Shown here in pieces: positions 50,785 to 58,481 of a stretch of 64,000 nucleotides of DNA (its first letter is position 1; each line of letters begins with the position of its first letter). Under the pieces are notes generated by a model, which saw only the letters and a program-made list of their open reading frames with translations, was not told the DNA's origin and made no database searches. This stretch comes from Candidatus Hydrogenedentota bacterium (GTDB lineage: Bacteria; Hydrogenedentota; Hydrogenedentia; Hydrogenedentales; JAGMZX01): contig JAKQEQ010000167.1 of the NCBI GenBank assembly GCA_029556545.1, positions 1-64,000 of the forward strand, given 5' to 3'. Made by a program: the position numbers and the translations under genes.

Positions 50785-53280
50785 ATGAACAGGCATGGAC
50801 TTCGGGGAATCGGTATCTTCGCGGTACGGGCTTTCACGGGAATGGCGGTCCTGTGCTGCCTCATCGCGCCCGCGGCGCCGCAAATCACCCGCGCCTCCAT
50901 CGATCTCCCTCTCCCCGAGGGAGAGGGCAGGGTGAAGGTTGACTCTTCCCTCTGCCCGATCGACGGCGAGGTTGCTCCTTCGGAGTCGCGGGAACTGGCC
51001 CACGCGACGATGGATCGGTTCGCAATGTCGCCGGCCTTGTTTGTGGAGAACCGGGGCCAGGTCGAGGACGCCGCGATACGGTATCTGCACCATGGACGCG
51101 GCGCACTCGTCGCCCTGACCGATTCCGGGCCGGTGATCCAGTTGCAGCGGTCGGACGCCTCTTGTGGCATGGGCATCATCCCCGCGAAAGCGGGGACCAT
51201 GGCTTCTTGGCATGCTGATCTTCCGTTCAGCAACGCATTCGCCCTGAATCTGGACTCTCCCGCTGAATTTCATCCTGTCCATCCTGTCCATCCCGTCCAT
51301 CCCGTCCATAACACCCCCCCGCGCTCGATGATCGCACCCGACCGCCCTTCGCGGATACGGCACGTGTCGGTGCGGTTTCCGGGGGCACACGAGACGACGC
51401 CCGAGGGCGCGCGGTGTTCGGAGTCGGTTTACCATTACCAGAAAGGCGCGCCGGAACACTGGCGCGAGAACGTGCCCACGTTTGGAGAGGTGGTCTACCC
51501 CGGATTGTATGACGGCATCGATCTCAAGGTCTGGGGCAGGCGCGACCATCTCAAGTACGAGTTCCACGTGGCGCCGGGCGCAGACCATGAGCAGGTGCGG
51601 GTGCGTTACGAAGGCATCCGGGGGCTGTCCCTGGACGCGGACGGCGCGTTGCTCATCGACGTGCGCGACGGCTGGGAACCCCTGCGGGATGATGCGCCGT
51701 ACCTCTACCAGGACATCGCCGGGGAGCGGGTGGAACTCCCTGGCCGCTTCCGGCTGCTCGATGCGTACACCTACACCTTCGAACTCCTTGCGCCCCGCCA
51801 CCCCGCCTATCCCCTCATCCTCGACCCTCACGTCGAATGGAGCACGTACCTCGGCGGGATCGGGGCGGACTGGGGCTATGGCATCGCGGTGGACGGCGAC
51901 GGCAACGTCTACGTCACCGGGCGGACCGAGTCCTACGGCTGGGTCTCCGGCGGGTTTGACACGACGTACAACGGCACATCTGACGGTTTCGTGGTGAAGC
52001 TGTCCGCTGCCGGCGCGCACCTGTGGTCCACCTACCTTTGGGACGCTGGCTATGGCATCGCGGTGGACGGCGCGGGCAACGTCTACGTCACGGGATTGAC
52101 CTCCTCCTCGGGCTGGGTCTCCGGCGGGTATGACACGCATCATGGAGGCGGAGATTGTTTGTATGGTGGATCATGTCCCGATGGCTTTGTGGTGAAGCTG
52201 TCCGCTGCCGGGGCGCACCTTTGGTCCACCTACCTCGGCGGGAGCGAGTGGGACAAGGGCTGGGGCATCGCGGTGGACGGCTCGGGCAACGTCTACGTCA
52301 CGGGGCGGACCGAGTCCTCCGGCTGGATCTCCGGCGGGTGGGACACGACGTACAACGACTATACTGACGCCTTCGTGGTGAAGCTGTCCGCTGCCGGTGC
52401 GCACCTGTGGTCCACCTACCTCGGCGGGAGCAGTGCGGACTGGGGCTATGGCATCGCGGTGGACGGCGACGGCAACGTCTACGTCACGGGGGAGACCCAG
52501 TCCGCTGGCTGGGTCTCCGGCGGGTTTGATACGGATCATGGAGGCGGATATTGTCGCGATTATAATGCACCATGCTCTGATGCCTTCGTGGCGAAACTGT
52601 CCACTGCCGGGGCGCACCTGTGGTCCACCTACCTCGGCGGGAGCGACCACGATGTAGGCTCTGGCATCGCGGTGGACGGTGCGGGCAACGTCAACGTCAC
52701 GGGGTTTACCAGGTCCTCCGGCTGGGTCTCGGGCGGGTTTGAGACGGAACAACCCTCCTACACGGACGGCTTCGTGTTGAAGCTGTCGTCTGCCGGGGCG
52801 CACCTGTGGTCCACCTACCTCGGCGAGAGCAATTGGGGCAGGGGCAGTACGGACACGGGCAATGCCATCGCGGTGGACGGCGACGGCATTGTCTATGTCA
52901 CGGGGTATGTGTACAATGGCCCCTTTAGCACCTTCGTGGTGAAACTGTCCGCTTCTGGGGCGCACCTGTGGTCCACCTACCTCGTCGCGCCTATGAACCA
53001 TAGCACTGGCATCGCGGTGGACGGTGCGGGCAACGTCTACGTCACGGGATACACGAGCTTCCACTATTTGGACACGACGCACAACCGCGATGCCTTCCTG
53101 GTCAAAATCCAGGAGGGCGCAGGTGAAGGGGGCGGCGAAGGGCAGGGCGAGGGGGGCGGCGGGTGTTCTGGAACCAAGGGTGTTGGCGGAAAGAGCACGG
53201 ACTTTTTCGGCGACTTGCTCCTGCTGGTCGTAAGCGTTAGTGCCCTGTTCCTTCTCGGCCAGAATGGAAAGACAAGCTGA
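50785..53280 (+). CDS. exported SBBP beta-propeller repeat protein with C-terminal anchor
   Basis: 831 residues; GGAGGG precedes the ATG by 8 nt. After a signal peptide (AVLCCLIAPAAPQ) comes the SBBP-family N-terminal domain (LFVENRGQ..., VVYPGLYDGIDLKVWGRRDHLKYEFHVAPGAD, PYLYQDIAGERVELPGRF). At least seven propeller repeats follow, each with AHLWSTYLGGS and GIAVDGDGNVYVTG cores. The tail is Glu/Gly-rich (GAGEGGGEGQGEGGGG), then CSGTKG, a hydrophobic span (DLLLLVVSVSALFLLGQ) and a short basic end, which looks like a sorting or anchoring signal. The N-terminal domain contains three in-frame intergenic-type repeats, described separately. Confidence 0.87.
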   Translation: MNRHGLRGIGIFAVRAFTGMAVLCCLIAPAAPQITRASIDLPLPEGEGRVKVDSSLCPIDGEVAPSESRELAHATMDRFAMSPALFVENRGQVEDAAIRYLHHGRGALVALTDSGPVIQLQRSDASCGMGIIPAKAGTMASWHADLPFSNAFALNLDSPAEFHPVHPVHPVHPVHNTPPRSMIAPDRPSRIRHVSVRFPGAHETTPEGARCSESVYHYQKGAPEHWRENVPTFGEVVYPGLYDGIDLKVWGRRDHLKYEFHVAPGADHEQVRVRYEGIRGLSLDADGALLIDVRDGWEPLRDDAPYLYQDIAGERVELPGRFRLLDAYTYTFELLAPRHPAYPLILDPHVEWSTYLGGIGADWGYGIAVDGDGNVYVTGRTESYGWVSGGFDTTYNGTSDGFVVKLSAAGAHLWSTYLWDAGYGIAVDGAGNVYVTGLTSSSGWVSGGYDTHHGGGDCLYGGSCPDGFVVKLSAAGAHLWSTYLGGSEWDKGWGIAVDGSGNVYVTGRTESSGWISGGWDTTYNDYTDAFVVKLSAAGAHLWSTYLGGSSADWGYGIAVDGDGNVYVTGETQSAGWVSGGFDTDHGGGYCRDYNAPCSDAFVAKLSTAGAHLWSTYLGGSDHDVGSGIAVDGAGNVNVTGFTRSSGWVSGGFETEQPSYTDGFVLKLSSAGAHLWSTYLGESNWGRGSTDTGNAIAVDGDGIVYVTGYVYNGPFSTFVVKLSASGAHLWSTYLVAPMNHSTGIAVDGAGNVYVTGYTSFHYLDTTHNRDAFLVKIQEGAGEGGGEGQGEGGGGCSGTKGVGGKSTDFFGDLLLLVVSVSALFLLGQNGKTS
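50897..50937 (+). repeat. REP-like palindrome embedded in coding sequence
   Basis: CTCCCTCTCCCCGAGGGAGAGGGCAGGG-type hairpin, the inverse of the element at 7026-7066. It is translated as LPLPEGEGRVK near the mature N-terminus of the SBBP protein. Confidence 0.8.
51164..51205 (+). repeat. GTGGCATGGGCATC unit plus CCCCGC-GAAA-GCGGGG hairpin in coding sequence
   Basis: The first part equals the repeat at 1064; the second is a common dispersed palindrome. Together they are translated as CGMGIIPAKAGTM within the SBBP N-terminal domain. Confidence 0.8.
51271..51312 (+). repeat. 9-bp tandem repeat (CATCCCGTC)n in coding sequence
   Basis: Four to five units translated as HPVHPVHPVHPVHN. The unit matches the intergenic repeat at 48964-49012. 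Confidence 0.9.
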
Positions 53281-53499
53281 CCACGCCCACAAAGTGAGGG
53301 TCAGTAGATTGCTGATACACGCCCGTCGGCCATCCGCCGAAGGGGTCAGGTGTTGTGTGCCTCGCCGGTGACACGCGCCAGATGCTGCGTTGGGCTCATT
53401 CCTGCACTTGTTTTCGTAAGTGGTTGATATTACTGGGTCGAGGCTTAGTAGTTTTCACCACATCTTGTGAATATCGATCTGGTCCCCGCACGAACTACG

Positions 53500-53825
53500 A
53501 TTGCTGACGATGTGGCGCGGATTACAACTCTCACGCCTGACGGATCAGGCTTTCCAAGTCGTTGCGTGTAATTCGCTTCTCTAACTCCGCCGGATTCCAC
53601 TGCGTAACGCCGCCGGAAACCACGGAAGACGGCTATATTCCGAGCCCTGGGGCGAACCAGGGCTGCTGCCCGCACGCGAGCGACTATTCGCCGCGGGATT
53701 GGCAGATTTCGCTGCCGGAATTGCTCCGGCTCATTCAGTTCTATAATTCGGGCGGTTACCACTGGTGCCCGGACGCCGTCCCGCCCACCGAGGACGGATT
53801 CTGCCCCGGCCCGCCGCCGGCATAG
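53500..53825 (+). pseudogene. remnant of an exoprotein C-terminal double-repeat domain
   Basis: The frame from 53562 to 53825 encodes two copies of a paired motif: SLRVIRFSNSAGFHCV...TEDGYIPSPG and DYSPRDWQISLPELLRLIQFYNSGGYHWCPD...TEDGFCPGPPPA. The same frame continues upstream as DYNSHA-stop-RIRLSKSLRVIRF, an evident third partial copy interrupted by TGA, and no start or export signal is present. I recognise this double motif as a recurrent C-terminal module of large exported proteins in Hydrogenedentota-like genomes, though I cannot name a database family. The rest of the gene is gone. Confidence 0.65.
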
Positions 53826-53981
53826 GCGCGATGGGCCGATTGGCGCCGCCGGAAACCTTCCGCCGCGTTTCGGGATTACCCTGTCGCCTACCGTGCGGTA
53901 GGTAAAACTCAAACTGCGCAAACTGCGCGGTTGTAAGGTGTAAAAAGGGCCAATTTTTCGCGGAAGGACGCGCTTTTTGGG

Positions 53982-54010
53982 TTGACACAACCCGCCTCGC
54001 GTGCTATAGT
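53982..54010 (+). promoter_or_regulatory. sigma70 promoter of the M23-bactofilin-mnmA genes
   Basis: TTGACA (53982-53987) and TATAGT (54005-54010) are exactly 17 bp apart. The predicted start near 54017 leaves a leader of about 120 nt before the ATG at 54139. Confidence 0.8.
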
Positions 54011-54138
54011 CCGCCCCACGGGAGAACAAAGCGCCTTTGCACGGAAGCGGGGCGGGGCGTATCTGTCGCGAAAAAGAGCCAAGGAACGACCACACCGGTC
54101 TTGGAAGCCACTGTAATTCATAAGGAGCAACCTCCCCT

Positions 54139-55182
54139 ATGAAGAAGTGGACGGTGATGCTGATCCCTCATGATCGGACCAGCACGCGCACGTTGAATGT
54201 ATCCGCCTTTCATCTCTGGGCGCCCGTCGCCGTTCTGGTGATCCTGACGTTCGCAGCCGCGTTTCTGCTGCAACGGGAACGGTCGTTGAGTGCCCGGTAT
54301 CGAACCCTCGAGCGGGAAACCGTCAAGCACTCGTTCGCGGGCGGGGGCGCGTTGACGCCCGAGGAGGCGCGGGAGTTGGAGGCGTTACGCGAGGCGTCGG
54401 ACGCCTTGCGCACGCAGAACGAGGCGCTTCGCACGGAAAACGAGGCGGACCGGGCCGCGTATCGGGAGGGAATGGAGAAGGTGACGGCGCGGCTGAATGA
54501 GGTGCTCGAGGTCGAGACCCAGATACGGAATTTCACGGGACTGGCGCCTCGGGGCCCGGTCACGCAGCAGAATCTTCAGGCTGCGGGCGGCGGCAAGGGC
54601 GGTCCGCCCGAGGGGTTGGGCGCGGTGGCCCTGGCGCGCAATGGCGGCGGTATCCGGCCTCCCTATCTCATCTACGGCATGTCCCGCCCGTCCGCTGATC
54701 TCGTTGTCGAAGAAATCGAACTGCGCACCGGCAGCCTGCGGGAATTGCTCCAGGATATGGAAATGGAGCGGGACCGTATCGAGCGGGTTCCGTCGGTGTG
54801 GCCGGTGGCGGGCGGCGCCGGGCAGCTCACTTCCGGCTTCGGCTACCGCAAGGACCCGTTCAGCCGGCGCGTGCGGCACCACGACGGCGTGGACATTGCC
54901 GCGAAGCCGGGGGTGCGCGTGGTGGCGGCGGCGAAGGGTAAGGTGTTGGAGGCGGGTTACGACGGGTATTATGGATATTGTGTGAAACTCGACCACGGCA
55001 ACGGGCTCGAGACGTGGTATGCGCACTTGAGCCGCTGCCTTGTCAAGGCAGGCCAATTGGTGCAACGGTCCGAAGTGGTCGGGACCGTGGGCACCACGGG
55101 CCGGACTACCGGGCCGCACCTCCATTACGAGGTGCGCAGAAACGGGAAGCCGGTGAACGCGGCGCAGTACCTGGGTAGATAG
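54139..55182 (+). CDS. M23 peptidoglycan endopeptidase with coiled coil
   Basis: 347 residues. A short cytoplasmic start is followed by one membrane helix (LWAPVAVLVILTFAAAFLL), a periplasmic coiled coil (about residues 50-130, EARELEALREASDALRTQNEALRTENEADRAAY), a linker, and the LytM/M23 domain with zinc ligands in HHDGVDIA and HLHYEV. It cuts peptide crosslinks in the wall. The bactofilin gene follows after 6 nt; M23-bactofilin pairs shape cells in several phyla (for example Helicobacter Csd1/CcmA), so a role in cell morphology is likely. Confidence 0.93.
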   Translation: MKKWTVMLIPHDRTSTRTLNVSAFHLWAPVAVLVILTFAAAFLLQRERSLSARYRTLERETVKHSFAGGGALTPEEARELEALREASDALRTQNEALRTENEADRAAYREGMEKVTARLNEVLEVETQIRNFTGLAPRGPVTQQNLQAAGGGKGGPPEGLGAVALARNGGGIRPPYLIYGMSRPSADLVVEEIELRTGSLRELLQDMEMERDRIERVPSVWPVAGGAGQLTSGFGYRKDPFSRRVRHHDGVDIAAKPGVRVVAAAKGKVLEAGYDGYYGYCVKLDHGNGLETWYAHLSRCLVKAGQLVQRSEVVGTVGTTGRTTGPHLHYEVRRNGKPVNAAQYLGR

Positions 55183-55188
55183 AAACAC

Positions 55189-55659
55189 ATGCTGGATTCA
55201 CGGAAGAAGGCGTACAACGAGAACAAGGTGGTGAGCATCGTCGGTCCCGGCACCACCGTGACCGGCGAGATCAAGTCCGAAGGCACCATCCGCATCGAAG
55301 GCAACGTGGCCGGGCGCGTCGAGAGCGACGACTCGATCGTGGTTCACGAGACCGGACGCGTGAAGGCGGACCTCATCGCGGGGCAGGTCATCATCAGCGG
55401 CGAGGTGCATGGGAACGTCTACGCGCATGACCGCCTCGAAATAACGGCGAGCGGCAAGGTCATGGGCGACATCACCGCGCCGCGCGTCAGCATCGCCGAG
55501 GGCGTCATGTTCGAGGGCAAGTGCCAGATGAAGCCGCCGGGGCAGATCAAGCCCCCGCTGCCGGCCGGTCTCCAGACCGCGCCGCCCGCCGCGGCCCCGC
55601 AGCAGCAGCAGGTCCCCCAGCAACAGCCCTTGCCCGCGCAGCCCCGGCCCCAGGCCTGA
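55189..55659 (+). CDS. bactofilin
   Basis: 156 residues. The right-handed beta-helix core has the bactofilin repeats (SIVGPGTTVTGEIKSEGTIRIEGNVAGRVESDDSIVVHETGRVKADLIAGQVIISGEVHGNVYAHDRLEITASGKVMGDI). A Pro/Gln-rich disordered tail (PPGQIKPPLPAGLQ... QQQQVPQQQ) ends it. Bactofilins polymerise at the inner membrane and position wall enzymes; here the neighbouring M23 endopeptidase is the natural partner. Confidence 0.95.
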   Translation: MLDSRKKAYNENKVVSIVGPGTTVTGEIKSEGTIRIEGNVAGRVESDDSIVVHETGRVKADLIAGQVIISGEVHGNVYAHDRLEITASGKVMGDITAPRVSIAEGVMFEGKCQMKPPGQIKPPLPAGLQTAPPAAAPQQQQVPQQQPLPAQPRPQA

Positions 55660-55685
55660 TCGCCGTCCCGAACGGCGCGATTCCC

Positions 55686-56795
55686 ATGCTGCCTCCCAAG
55701 GACGCGAAAGTCCTCGTCGCCATGAGCGGCGGGGTCGACAGCGCCGTCGCGGCGTCGCTGCTCGTCGATCAGGGCTGCGAGTGCATCGGCCTGACGCTGC
55801 GCCTCGTGCCCGAGCCCGGCGAGAAATCCGTCTTCGAGCCCTGCTGCGGCATCGAGGCCGCGGACGACGCGCGCCGCGTCTGCGACGCCCTGGGCATCCC
55901 CCACGAAGTGCTCCACGCCGTGGACCGCTTCGACCGCGACATCATCGACTACTTCGCCGCGGAATACGCCGCCGGCCGCACCCCGAACCCCTGCGTCCGC
56001 TGCAACCGCATGATCAAGTTCGGCGCGCTCTATCAGCGCGCGAACGAACTCGGGGCCGCCTACGTCGCCATGGGACACTACGCCCGCCTCGAACGACGCG
56101 GCGCGCGATGGGCCCTCCGGCGCGCCGTCCACCGCCCAAAGGACCAAAGCTACGTGCTCGCCCCCCTCACGCAGGCCCAACTCCGCCGCGCCGTCTTTCC
56201 CCTCGGCGCCATGACCAAGGAGGACGTGCGCGCGCGGGCCGCGCGCTTCGATTTCCGCGTCGCCCGCAAGCGCGAGAGCCAGGAACTCTGCTTCGTGTCC
56301 GACCGCGATTACGCGCGCTTCCTCGAAACGCGCCGCGTCGCCGCGACACCCGGACCCATCCTCGCCACCGACGGGCGCGTCCTCGGCCAACACAAGGGTC
56401 TTACCCACTACACCGTCGGCCAGCGGCGCGGACTCGGGATTGCCGCCGAACACCCGTATTACGTCGTGGAACTCGACGCGAAGCGCAACGCCGTCATCGT
56501 CGGGCCGGAGGAGGCGACCTATTGCGCGCGCTTCGAGACGGGCCGCCTCTGCTGGGGCGGCATCCCCCCCCGCGACACGCCCTTTGCCTGCCGCACCCAG
56601 ATTCGCTCCCGCCATGACGCCGTCCCCGCGACCGTAACGCCCCTCGCCGTTCCCGGCAGCCGCGTCGGCGCGCGCGTCGCGCTCGACGCGCCCCAGCGCT
56701 CCGTCACCCCCGGCCAGTGGGCCGTCTTCTACGATGACGACGACTACGTGCTCGCCGCCGCCCCCATCCTCTCCTTCGAGCCCCGCGCATACTGA
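55686..56795 (+). CDS. mnmA: tRNA-specific 2-thiouridylase
   Basis: Thiolates U34 of tRNA-Glu, -Gln and -Lys using ATP and relayed sulfur. 369 residues from the ATG at 55686. The PP-loop AMSGGVDSAVAA, the catalytic cysteine in TPNPCVRCN, the family segment GHYARLE, and the second cysteine in KRESQELCFV are present. THYTVGQRRGLGI and the C-terminal beta domain complete it. It lies 26 nt behind the bactofilin gene and may be co-transcribed. The open frame upstream of 55686 is the bactofilin tail in another frame. Confidence 0.95.
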   Translation: MLPPKDAKVLVAMSGGVDSAVAASLLVDQGCECIGLTLRLVPEPGEKSVFEPCCGIEAADDARRVCDALGIPHEVLHAVDRFDRDIIDYFAAEYAAGRTPNPCVRCNRMIKFGALYQRANELGAAYVAMGHYARLERRGARWALRRAVHRPKDQSYVLAPLTQAQLRRAVFPLGAMTKEDVRARAARFDFRVARKRESQELCFVSDRDYARFLETRRVAATPGPILATDGRVLGQHKGLTHYTVGQRRGLGIAAEHPYYVVELDAKRNAVIVGPEEATYCARFETGRLCWGGIPPRDTPFACRTQIRSRHDAVPATVTPLAVPGSRVGARVALDAPQRSVTPGQWAVFYDDDDYVLAAAPILSFEPRAY

Positions 56796-56848
56796 CTGTC
56801 GAACACCAGTTCCAGGGAATGGGAGGTCGGTCCCGGCCTGACAAGCCT

Positions 56849-56881
56849 ATTCGTGTAATTCGTGTGATTCGTGGTGGTTCC
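56849..56881. repeat. degenerate 9-bp tandem repeat (ATTCGTGTA)n
   Basis: Three to four units between convergent mnmA and the decarboxylase gene. Confidence 0.85.
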
Positions 56882-56924
56882 TTGTTCGGCACGGCGCGAG
56901 CCCTTCCGCGCCGCCATCGAACCA

Positions 56925-58355
56925 TCAGGCGAACAGCTCGTTCATGTATTCCGCGAGGAGGTCCTCCGCGACGTGGTCGGGCAGGCATTCGAGCACGCAG
57001 TTGATCATCACCATCGAATCCGGCAGATCGGTCCCGCTAACGCCGCCAAGCGCGAGTATTTGATCGCGGGCGCCCGCGGGGTCTGCTTCGAGCAGCGCGT
57101 TGAGTTGCGCGCGCACCGCCTCGATGTCGATTTGCGTGTCGCTTGCGCGCACGGCCTCGACCGCCGCCCGCAAGTCCGCGAGAAACGCCTCGACGCACGA
57201 CAAGGACGACTGGTTCATGGTGATATGAAGGTTGTACGGGGAAATCGGCGTCGAAAACTGGGGCTGCACGTACCAGCCGCGCCGTTTCGCCTCTTCCGCG
57301 AGTTGGAACAGGTTGATCTCTTCCGAGGTGAACGAAAACATGCACATGTCGGGCTTGCCCAGCACGCGCAGGCCCGGAATCGCATTGACGCCCTCGACCA
57401 GACGCGCCGTGGCGTCCTGCACCTCGCGCACGATCTTGAAGTAGCCCTCCTCGCCCAGGCACGCCAGCGTCGCCCAAGAACCGGCCATGGGCGCGCCGGA
57501 TTTCGTGCTCAGGATGGTCGGATTGATCAGCGCATATGTCGTCGTCTGGAGGCACGAAAAAATCTGATGCCGCCGCAGCGCCTTCTCGCGATACATCACG
57601 ATCGAGGCGTTCTTCGGCGCGTACCCGTACTTGTGCATGTCCGCCGACATCGACGTGACGCCGGGGACCGTCCAATCGAAGGGCGGCACGTCGTAACCGA
57701 GCTTGCGCATGAATGACAGATGAATGCCGCCGACGCAGGCGTCCACGTGGCACCACAGGCCATGCTCTTGCGCCAGCGCCGCAATCTCCGGGATCGGGTC
57801 CACCACCCCCTGCGCGTAGCCCGGCGCGGAACCGACGATCACGATCGTGTTCTCCGTGATCGCGCGCCGCATCGCCTCCACGTCCGCCCGGAACGACTCC
57901 GGATCAAAGTCGACGACAACCGGTTTGATGTCGAAGTACGCGCACGCCTTGTGAAACGCGGGATGGGCCGTGCGCGCCAGGATCATCTCCGGCGCCTTGA
58001 TCCCGGGCCTCGTTACGCGGGCGTGGTCGCGCGCCGTCTTCATCGCGAGGAGGATGCTCTCGGTGCCCCCGGAGGTCATGTTGCCGACCACCTGATCGTC
58101 CCCGCGAAGCAGGTCGATGACCATCCGCACGACTTCCTTCTCCAGGCGCATCACGCTCGGGAACGTCGTCGGGTCCAGGGCGCTCTCCGACAGGTACATC
58201 ATGTACGCCTGCTTCGCCGTGTCGAGCGCCTCTTTCCCGGGATCATACACATACGCCATCACCCGGCCCGATTGCCACGGGAGGTCCTGCGCCTTGTACG
58301 CCTCGAGCGTGCGTACGATTTCCTCTCTACTAAGTCCCTTCTCCGGAATCCGCAT
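56925..58355 (-). CDS. PLP-dependent decarboxylase/lyase, sphingosine-1-phosphate lyase-like
   Basis: 476 residues. A group II PLP enzyme with GNMTSGGTESILLAMKTARD (phosphate pocket), the His in ARTAHPAFHKA, HVDACVGG (Asp on the pyridine N) and the PLP lysine in SADMHKYGYAPKNASIV. The last motif is characteristic of sphinganine/sphingosine-phosphate lyases; glutamate or tyrosine decarboxylases are less close. In bacteria such proteins may degrade sphingoid bases or act as aspartate/tyrosine decarboxylases. I prefer the ATG at 58355, since GGGAG lies 10 nt upstream; an ATG at 58364 is nearly on top of it. A palindromic operator precedes it. Confidence 0.83.
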   Translation of the reverse strand: MRIPEKGLSREEIVRTLEAYKAQDLPWQSGRVMAYVYDPGKEALDTAKQAYMMYLSESALDPTTFPSVMRLEKEVVRMVIDLLRGDDQVVGNMTSGGTESILLAMKTARDHARVTRPGIKAPEMILARTAHPAFHKACAYFDIKPVVVDFDPESFRADVEAMRRAITENTIVIVGSAPGYAQGVVDPIPEIAALAQEHGLWCHVDACVGGIHLSFMRKLGYDVPPFDWTVPGVTSMSADMHKYGYAPKNASIVMYREKALRRHQIFSCLQTTTYALINPTILSTKSGAPMAGSWATLACLGEEGYFKIVREVQDATARLVEGVNAIPGLRVLGKPDMCMFSFTSEEINLFQLAEEAKRRGWYVQPQFSTPISPYNLHITMNQSSLSCVEAFLADLRAAVEAVRASDTQIDIEAVRAQLNALLEADPAGARDQILALGGVSGTDLPDSMVMINCVLECLPDHVAEDLLAEYMNELFA

Positions 58356-58404
58356 CAACCGCATACTCCCTTGTTTTCGGCCCGTGCCGCGCGTCGGACC
58401 AACA

Positions 58405-58424
58405 TCAATCAATCGATTGATTGA
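58405..58424. promoter_or_regulatory. 20-bp perfect palindromic operator
   Basis: TCAATCAATCGATTGATTGA is fully self-complementary and lies just downstream of the -10 element for the decarboxylase gene. This is where a TetR-type repressor would block transcription. No regulator gene is adjacent. Confidence 0.6.
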
Positions 58425-58426
58425 AT

Positions 58427-58456
58427 AGTCTACCCGACCCGCGCAAACCCCGTCAA
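58427..58456 (-). promoter_or_regulatory. promoter of the decarboxylase gene
   Basis: On the minus strand TTGACG (58451-58456) and TAGACT (58427-58432) are 18 bp apart. The expected start falls inside the palindrome. Confidence 0.55.
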
Positions 58457-58481
58457 GACTACTACCCTGACCCCGCGCGCT

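Larger units (their letters stand above)
53281..54138. other. 858-bp spacer between the SBBP and M23 genes
   Basis: It contains a decayed exoprotein fragment (53500-53825) and a strong promoter for the M23 gene (53982-54010). The first 200 bp after the SBBP stop hold nothing I can name. Confidence 0.6.

Noticed and set aside
50785..53280. SBBP gene as a pseudogene because of repeat-derived segments
   Set aside because: The frame is open over 831 codons, all propeller repeats are regular, and a promoter and ribosome binding site are present.
56796..56924. Small genes in the mnmA-decarboxylase spacer
   Set aside because: The frames are translations of the ATTCGTGTA repeat and lack start signals.
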